Part shown: positions 58,534-64,000 of the stretch, one piece after another
Layout: each line of letters opens with the position of its first letter
How positions within the stretch are numbered: position 1 is the first letter of the stretch
Assembly (NCBI RefSeq): GCF_019704555.1
Contig: NZ_AP024745.1
Span: forward strand, 4,472,501 to 4,536,500
DNA from: Actinoplanes sp. L3-i22
GTDB lineage: Bacteria; Actinomycetota; Actinomycetes; Mycobacteriales; Micromonosporaceae
DNA: 64,000 nt
Reading direction: 5' to 3'
The notes under the pieces: generated by a model
The model's database searches: none
What the model was told of the DNA's origin: nothing
Seen by the model: the letters and a program-made list of their open reading frames with translations, nothing else
Made by a program: the position numbers and the translations under genes

Positions 58534-58818
58534 GTGCATCAGCGAGACGACTCGATCGTGCACAGTGCCGACGTGGCCGGCAGCGGTGTTGTGCGTGAGT
58601 TCCACGTGGACGAGGGCTGGGGTGTTGTCGACGGACCAGCCATCCCGGGCGGTTGCTGGGTGCATTTCTCGGCGATCGCGGTGGGCGGTTTTCGGCAACT
58701 TACAGAAGGCCAGCACGTGTGGTTCCGCGCCGAGGCCGCCGAGCAGGACGGGTTCAACTTCCGAGCGGTGAAAGTCTGGACGGAGAACGTCAAGCCGGCC
58801 GATCCGTCGAGGCCGTAA
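58534..58818 (+). CDS. Cold-shock-domain-like protein
   Basis: 94 residues. The OB fold of a cold shock domain is recognisable: GVVREFHVDEGWGVVDGP, CWVHFSAIA and GQHVWFRAEA, with the FNF strand at FNFRAVKVW. Standard Csp is 67 residues; this form has an N-terminal extension of 18 and a short tail. An RNA- or single-strand-DNA-binding role is probable. The start GTG 58534 is the first in frame. Confidence 0.75.
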   Translation: MHQRDDSIVHSADVAGSGVVREFHVDEGWGVVDGPAIPGGCWVHFSAIAVGGFRQLTEGQHVWFRAEAAEQDGFNFRAVKVWTENVKPADPSRP

Positions 58819-59017
58819 CGCTCGTCCGAAGGCGCCTACCACAGCCACTTGGCTCTCACGTTCGACGAGCCGCAAGGGGCCAATGAGCCCGGCAATGAGT
58901 AACGCGTCGGGGACGTACATGAGCAGTCGGCGGCAGATCAGTGCATACGAGCTTGGGCGGGAGTGGTGGCTGACACCACCTGAACCGCCGCTATCCTGCT
59001 GCGAATGGAGCGCCGCC

Positions 59018-59803
59018 ATGCCGTTCACGGGTAGCCACCCGGCGGCGATCTTGCCCTTTGTGCGCCGAGAAGGCACGGTGCCGTCCGCGCTGGTCATCGG
59101 CAGCGTTGTGCCGGACCTGCCGTACTACCTGCCCATCCCGGTCAGCGCTGGTGCGACGCACTCGCTCATCGGTACGCTGACCGTTGACGTCATGCTCGGT
59201 GGCGTGCTGTTCCTGCTATGGCACCTGCTGCTGGCGCCGTTCTCGGTTGCGGTGGCACCGGCGCCGGTGCGCGCACGGATCGACCTGGCTCACACGTCGC
59301 GGACCGGTCCGGTGACCGCTCGCGGCGTCACGCAGGTAGGTCTGTCGCTCGCCGTCGGTGCAGCGACGCACGCAATTTGGGACGCATTCACCCATGCCGA
59401 CGGCTGGGGAACCAAGCACATCGATTGGCTCGGCGTACAGCCGACTGGCGGCTTACCCGGATACCGGTGGGCGCAATACGTAAGCGGCGTGATCGGTGCG
59501 GTCGTTATCGGTGTCTGGTTGTTGCGGTGGTGGCGTGTGACGCCTCGGGTCGCTCGACCGGGCGCCGGCCGGGTGGTGGCCGGTACGACATGGGCGCTCA
59601 TGGCGGCTACCTCCGTGTGCGGTGCCCTGGCCCGGGCGTTGCCGGGCGCGGAGCCGCAGGTATCGACACGGACCGTCTTCCTGGCCGGAACCGGTGCGGC
59701 GGGTGCCGGGCTTGCTGCTGCCGTGTTGTGTGCCGGCTGGTTCGTCGTGCGCCGGCGCCGAGCTCAGTGTCTGCGTCCGCTCGACGGGAGTGCACGCCCA
59801 TAG
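59018..59803 (+). CDS. DUF4184 family membrane protein
   Basis: 261 residues. MPFTGSHPAAILPF is the diagnostic start of DUF4184, and SALVIGSVVPDLPYY with AATHAIWDAFTHADGW gives the spaced His/Asp residues of a membrane metal-dependent hydrolase-like group. Five to six helices follow. TGGAGCGCCGCC precedes the ATG. The substrate is not known. Confidence 0.85.
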   Translation: MPFTGSHPAAILPFVRREGTVPSALVIGSVVPDLPYYLPIPVSAGATHSLIGTLTVDVMLGGVLFLLWHLLLAPFSVAVAPAPVRARIDLAHTSRTGPVTARGVTQVGLSLAVGAATHAIWDAFTHADGWGTKHIDWLGVQPTGGLPGYRWAQYVSGVIGAVVIGVWLLRWWRVTPRVARPGAGRVVAGTTWALMAATSVCGALARALPGAEPQVSTRTVFLAGTGAAGAGLAAAVLCAGWFVVRRRRAQCLRPLDGSARP

Positions 59804-59943
59804 GCGCCCCTCATGCTCGGAATTGTTCGGAGAGCATTCCAGCTGTGACATCCCCTCTTCGGTAGATCCGCGCATGCACCCTCGGAGTGGCTTCATGATG
59901 CGGGCTGACCAGCGAGCGAGCAGGTCGGCACTACGCTTTCTCG

Positions 59944-60342
59944 ATGCGCTATCTCACCCGGCAGTTCGCGATCGGTGCCCTGCGTCGGGGCCACGGCATT
60001 GAACAGTTTCTCGGCGGCGTCGAGATCGGCGGCGGAGGAGCCATCCGCTGGGTGGAGATCAGCCCCATGAACAGGCAATACCGGATCTCACTTCACACCG
60101 TGCAAGACCCCGATGACGACCGGGTAGGCGACCTACCCAACCTCATCTCGCTCGACCCAGTCGACGAGGCGTACGTCGGCGAAGGCCGCGAGTTGGCCCG
60201 CAGCGAAGACGCGGAAGAGGCGATGGCGCTCGCCGAGCGCCTCGCCGACGCGGACGCCCAGCGCTGGGTCAACCACGCGGTGGCCGGCGAGGAATACATG
60301 GACTACGTCAGAAGCCGACGAAGCCCTGATCAACGGCCATAG
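59944..60342 (+). CDS. Hypothetical small acidic protein
   Basis: 132 residues. A beta-rich start (RGHGIEQFLGGVEIGGGGAIRWVEI) resembling part of an antiparallel sheet, then an acidic helix (SEDAEEAMALAERLADADAQRW). No family is recognised; the organisation resembles small immunity-like proteins. GC-rich third positions support coding. Confidence 0.5.
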   Translation: MRYLTRQFAIGALRRGHGIEQFLGGVEIGGGGAIRWVEISPMNRQYRISLHTVQDPDDDRVGDLPNLISLDPVDEAYVGEGRELARSEDAEEAMALAERLADADAQRWVNHAVAGEEYMDYVRSRRSPDQRP

Positions 60343-60560
60343 CCAGCAAGATCAATCACAGAGCTCGTGCCAGAGTCTGGAACTCGCGAACATCGAAACC
60401 ACCCGATCGAGGACATGGTCGCGGGTGGCGCTCGAAAAGATGAACAAAAATCGGGCCGGAGCCCGTCGGATCGGCTATTGGCAAACCACTCAGCAGACAT
60501 CAGGCCGATACACATCCGTGCTGATGCGGCACCGGAACGCACGTCCCGAGGGAGATGCCG

Positions 60561-61022
60561 ATGATCACTGATCGAACGCTCATCCGGATCGGGGAGGCAG
60601 CACAACTGCACCACCATCAAGGTCAACGTGACACCGCTCGCCACCTGCTCAGCCAGATCTGGGACGAGATCGGAGGCGAGCAAGGAAATCCGCTGCACGT
60701 CTGCGTGCTCGCGCACACGATGGCCGACGTCCAAGACGACGCGCACCAGGAACTGCTGTGGGACCAGCTGGCCCTCGCCGCGGCCTACCTTCTCAATGAC
60801 GAACGGACAGCCCAGGCCGGCGTAGCCCTCCCTGTCGCCGGCCTGTACCCGTCCCTGCACCTCAACCTCGCTGACTGCTACCGCAAACTTGGCGACCTCG
60901 ACCGCGCCCGCGAACATCTGCACCACGCCCAAGCCGGCATCGACGCACTCGGCGACGACGAGTACGGACAGCTCATCAGGAACGGCCTGAATACCCTGAC
61001 GCAGCAGTTGACCACCCAGTAA
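60561..61022 (+). CDS. Small TPR-like protein
   Basis: 153 residues. Helices with a TPR character: GEAAQLHHHQGQRDTARHLLSQIW and LHLNLADCYRKLGDLDRAREHLHHAQ. Homologous small tetratricopeptide proteins are common in actinomycetes without assigned roles. ATG 60561 follows CGAGGGAG; another ATG two codons earlier lacks spacing for the ribosome. Confidence 0.7.
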   Translation: MITDRTLIRIGEAAQLHHHQGQRDTARHLLSQIWDEIGGEQGNPLHVCVLAHTMADVQDDAHQELLWDQLALAAAYLLNDERTAQAGVALPVAGLYPSLHLNLADCYRKLGDLDRAREHLHHAQAGIDALGDDEYGQLIRNGLNTLTQQLTTQ

Positions 61023-61536
61023 GCGCGTGCCGCCGCGACCGCAACCAGGTGGCCGAAAACTCGCGAACACAGAAACACCGATCAGCCGTGGATCCACGGT
61101 CACGAATACTCGGCGCCCGAACCGGGCTCTGCGCAAGTTCCGTGATGGTGGCCAAGCGGTCGCGCGCCGGCTCCTAGCTGTCGCCGGGATGACCTGCGCG
61201 AGCTTCGCAGTCCTGCCCGCAGAGATCATTCACGCAATACGCGCCAGACCTTTACCTGGCCACGGTCGCCATTGCATCGATCATGGTCTGACTCCGCGCG
61301 AAACGTGACCGAGACCGGCCATGATCCCTCAGATGCGCTTTAGCTGAAGTCTTGCCCCGTGCGGGTTGCCCGGGGATCGGGTCACGCGGTGGCGTGGTCT
61401 GGTGGAGCTTGGCGTCGCCGGAGCTGGCGGAGTGCGAGACAGCATGGGCGCTCGAGTGGTTCGCTGGGCTAGGGGGTCTTGGATTTGGTGATGCGGGATT
61501 CAACTCGGTTCAGCGAGGTCTTGATGGACGTTCGCC
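61023..61536. other. Long intergenic stretch
   Basis: About 510 bases. No coding frame looks real. The segment ACTCGCGAACACAGAAACACCGATC at its left has a relative after the previous gene pair (near 60385), hinting at a small repeat. Nothing else is evident. Confidence 0.3.
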
Positions 61537-62004
61537 GTGCCCACGCCTGAGCAACTCGCAGCTCAGCAGCGGATGAATGACGAGCGCCGTGCCGTTCGAG
61601 AGCTGGGGTTTGCGCGGCTCGCCCGGCCGCGTCGGCCGGCCGGAACGCTCGCCGGCCCGGTGATGCCGCTGTCGGCTGTTCCGATCCTGCAGTGCTGTGA
61701 CCTGGACCGGACCATCGCGTTCTACGAGTTCCTGGGATTCGCGTCCGATCAGCTGCCCGGCTATGTGATCGCCGTCGCCGGCGATGCCGAGATCCATGTT
61801 TCGGAAACCGGGACCGTGCTCGACCCAGGGGCGTGCTTTCTCCACGTCAGCGACGTCTCGACCCCTCACACCGCGCTGGCGGACCGCAACACAAAGCAGT
61901 TGAGCGCCATCGAGCAGTCCGGCCGGCCAGGTCGCGGGATTCAAAGCTTCACCGTCAAAGACCCGGACGGCAACGAGATCCGGTTGGCCGGCCCGTGGCG
62001 TTAG
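61537..62004 (+). CDS. VOC-family (bleomycin-resistance-like) protein
   Basis: 155 residues. Residues 40-153 form a VOC beta-alpha-beta unit: VPILQCCDLDRTIAFYEFLGF, AVAGDAEIHVSE, and the closing FTVKDPDGNEIRLAGP. The fold binds small toxins such as bleomycin, or a metal for glyoxalase-type chemistry. GTG 61537 is the longest start; ATG 61573 is also possible. The first 40 residues are poorly conserved. Confidence 0.8.
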   Translation: MPTPEQLAAQQRMNDERRAVRELGFARLARPRRPAGTLAGPVMPLSAVPILQCCDLDRTIAFYEFLGFASDQLPGYVIAVAGDAEIHVSETGTVLDPGACFLHVSDVSTPHTALADRNTKQLSAIEQSGRPGRGIQSFTVKDPDGNEIRLAGPWR

Positions 62005-62024
62005 CGGATTGCCGCGCTCCCGGT

Positions 62025-62522
62025 ATGCGCGCCCGCCGCCTCCATCGCGCGACCCTCGCCGGGCTGCTTGTATTGCCGCTTCTCGGTGTCGCCGGATGCG
62101 GGACCGATCACCCGGCACTGACCCGTGACGAGGCGACACAGCAATCGCAAAGGCTGGTGCAAGACATCGCACAGGTCTTCGGGCAGGCTGAAGTGATCAA
62201 CCCGAAGACGCTGTCGGTTTCCTGCGACAGTCTCTTCGGGAATTCAGGAGAGGTTCGCTATATATCCGGAGCGTTCAACATCCAGCTCTCCCTCGAAGCT
62301 GACGCCGCAACCTTCCGAACCGTCCGGGACCACTGGACCGGACTCGGCTGGAAGGTCGTCGAGGACCAGTACAAACAAGAAACACGGTCAGGCGCCGTAT
62401 CGCTGAAAGATCCCGACGACGGAACCAACTTCACACTGGTCAGTACGAATTCGCCGCACCTTCTCGCCGTCCTTTCCTCATCCGCCTGCTACCGGGAGAC
62501 GGACCGCGGGGACAGGAATTAG
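62025..62522 (+). CDS. Lipoprotein, unknown
   Basis: 165 residues with a lipoprotein signal: basic start, hydrophobic core LAGLLVLPLLGVAGC with the lipid-attached Cys. The mature part holds a DUF-like fold with two cysteines (SVSCDSLFG and SSACYRE) that may pair. ATG 62025 is followed by a regular signal. No family is recognised. Confidence 0.75.
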   Translation: MRARRLHRATLAGLLVLPLLGVAGCGTDHPALTRDEATQQSQRLVQDIAQVFGQAEVINPKTLSVSCDSLFGNSGEVRYISGAFNIQLSLEADAATFRTVRDHWTGLGWKVVEDQYKQETRSGAVSLKDPDDGTNFTLVSTNSPHLLAVLSSSACYRETDRGDRN

Positions 62523-62610
62523 CGCCCCCAGTGCGGCCGTCGCCATTGCCCCTTCCAGGCAACTTGGCGTTCTCCGCTCGCTCTCGGTGCTCCGGCGGCA
62601 TGATCGGGTG

Positions 62611-64000
62611 ATGGCTGATCAGGTACCCGCGCTCTGGGGAGAGATCATTACCTGGCTGCGGCGACATGCGCCGGCCGACGCCGGGCGGCTTCGTCCGCCG
62701 GCCTCGGGCTCATTGATCGACGAGGTGCAGGCTGCTGTCGGTTGCCCGCTCCCGGAGGACGTGCGGCAGTGGTGGCAGCAGGCCGACGGCGCCGTCCGCG
62801 TTGCCGGCGTCTACCTGATGCCTTCGGGATTTGCCCCGATGTCCTGCCGAGACGCGCTGGAGGACCGCGCGACGCGGTTGCAGATGACCGCGGAGCTGGC
62901 GCTTGACGATGAGAACGATCCCGACGACGAAGAGTGGGATGACGAGGACCCTGACGACGAGGACGCCGATGAGCTCGAGTTCGTCGGGTTCCATCCGCAT
63001 TTCCTGCCGATCGGTGATGACCACTGCGGCAACTGTCTGTACGTAGACCTGCGCGACGGCCCGGAGCGCGGCTATGTCAAGTACTTCGATCACGAGGACC
63101 TCTACAACCCGTCCGGCTTCCTCTGGAGCAGCGTCACCGAGATGCTTATCGAGATACGGGACGCCTTGATCGACCACGAGACGGGCGTGATCGACGAGGC
63201 GCCGCGGCGACCGATGGGCACACGAGATCGTCAGGCCTACCGGGCAACGGTCACCGCGGAGGGAGGACTGTGCTGGGTACCCGCGGAATCACGTCCGCCG
63301 CACCTGCCCCTGCCAGCTGCGAGGCGTCACCCTGGTCGCGGGTACGACGATGTGCTCCGCCACTACCGCGACCTGCTTGCGGCACCGTATCCGCAGATCA
63401 CCGCAGCGATGTCGTGGAGCGTGATTACCGGGCAGACCGACCTGGCGGCAGTCATCCGGCGCCTCGGCGGCGACCCGGACAAGGTCCGGGAGCAACGGCC
63501 GATCGACGACGACCCCAAGCAGCCGTGCTGGTACCTCGACGACGTCTCGGGCACCGTCACGCTGCTCGAGGTCAACGGGATGCAGGCTCGCCGGCCGGAA
63601 GTACTGCAACGGCTCAGCGGCAGGTCCAACCAGATGGTCAGCGCGTGGTGGGGCCCCAAGAGCACAGCGTTCTGGAACGTCAGGGGTAGAAGCACATTCA
63701 GCTACGCGGCTGCCGGCGAGGTCATCACACAATTCGAGGGGCGGAATCCGGTACGGCGGTCAGGATCCGAACCGGACGCGCTGCGAGCCGAGCAGGAGCC
63801 GCTCTGGGTGCCAGCCGGCGGATCGTGGCAGGCTGCCATGCTTGCACTGGCGGAGCTCCGGACCGGTATCCGGCTCGACGCCACCTGGTTCGAGCACCCG
63901 CACCCGGTCGTGATCACTGCAGAGATCCCCGACGGCGCGTCGGTAACCAGGCTGAACGGTGAAATCGTCGTGCTGCTGCGCCAGAAGGAGAACACCCGGC
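62611..64000 (+). CDS. SMI1/KNR4-DUF6461 fusion protein (open at window end)
   Basis: 463 codons are visible and no stop is reached. Residues 25-200 form an SMI1/KNR4 (SUKH) domain: VGCPLPEDVRQWWQQADGA near 47-65 and FLPIGDDHCGNCLYVDLR near 131-148. Between strands lies an unusual acidic loop (DDENDPDDEEWDDEDPDDED, about 94-113). From about 245 a DUF6461-like region follows (GYDDVLRHYRDLL, SVITGQTDLAAVIRRLGGD). Both families are tied to toxin immunity or surveillance. ATG 62611 follows GATCGGGTG. The gene has no toxin partner inside the window. Confidence 0.75.
   Translation, partial: MADQVPALWGEIITWLRRHAPADAGRLRPPASGSLIDEVQAAVGCPLPEDVRQWWQQADGAVRVAGVYLMPSGFAPMSCRDALEDRATRLQMTAELALDDENDPDDEEWDDEDPDDEDADELEFVGFHPHFLPIGDDHCGNCLYVDLRDGPERGYVKYFDHEDLYNPSGFLWSSVTEMLIEIRDALIDHETGVIDEAPRRPMGTRDRQAYRATVTAEGGLCWVPAESRPPHLPLPAARRHPGRGYDDVLRHYRDLLAAPYPQITAAMSWSVITGQTDLAAVIRRLGGDPDKVREQRPIDDDPKQPCWYLDDVSGTVTLLEVNGMQARRPEVLQRLSGRSNQMVSAWWGPKSTAFWNVRGRSTFSYAAAGEVITQFEGRNPVRRSGSEPDALRAEQEPLWVPAGGSWQAAMLALAELRTGIRLDATWFEHPHPVVITAEIPDGASVTRLNGEIVVLLRQKENTR

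Noticed and set aside
60385..61090. Two similar stretches (ACTCGCGAACA...GAAAC...CCGATC) as a possible repeat family
   Set aside because: Only about 25 bases with several changes and two copies; too weak to call.
1..64000. CRISPR arrays, rRNA and tRNA genes
   Set aside because: No regular spaced repeats, rRNA-like blocks or tRNA TPsiC-loop patterns were seen on reading through.

Overview
The window is about 70% GC, uses mostly GTG and ATG starts with short gene overlaps, and carries Actinobacteria-specific families (DUF397 with DUF5753 regulators, BTAD, EACC1-like proteins, SigE-type sigma factors, DipZ, RICIN-fused secreted glycanases). It is best read as a chromosome segment of a filamentous actinomycete, most likely a Micromonosporaceae member such as Actinoplanes. 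That assignment is inferred from gene content; no rRNA or tRNA is present to prove it.

Layout. 1-1735: membrane-anchored BTAD regulator. 1752-3252: insertion element with a frameshifted TnpB, 26-bp terminal inverted repeats and flanking TA dinucleotides. 3265-10961: YdeI, a TraB/GumN-like protein, then a divergent group of a Hanks kinase, a TPR protein, a TPR-CHAT protease and a small one-helix protein. This last group is the strongest candidate for a poorly described conflict or signalling system. 10990-18306: ordinary metabolic and hypothetical genes, including NUDIX, DinB, a beta-lactamase-fold hydrolase, a solitary mraY and a methyltransferase. 18336-22208: WXG100/YbaB-type group with two paralogous one-TM proteins and a decayed third copy. 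22333-24526: DUF397/DUF5753 pair and small element-like genes. 24663-26866: carbonic anhydrase and hydrolase facing an AraC regulator.

27178-33171 is a co-directional block (unknown, GGDEF, amidoligase, class II glutamine amidotransferase, DUF4192, two small proteins, DprA-like) of the kind seen in actinomycete integrative elements. Its expected neighbour, an M23 peptidase, lies 18 kb away at 51184. A duplicated junction (33178-33305 and 51113-51240) suggests that the DNA between was inserted or rearranged. That interval holds a TnpB-like gene, MGMT, a TetR-controlled oxidoreductase group, DipZ, a SigE/anti-sigma pair, CGNR/EamA, two SDRs and a second TetR.

53693-58473 is a plant-cell-wall locus: pectate lyase, pectinesterase and arabinofuranosidase, each with a signal peptide and a RICIN module. 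Two of the RICIN modules form a 520-bp inverted repeat with 519 identical positions. 58534-64000 holds small cold-shock, DUF4184, TPR, VOC and lipoprotein genes, and ends in an open SMI1-DUF6461 fusion.
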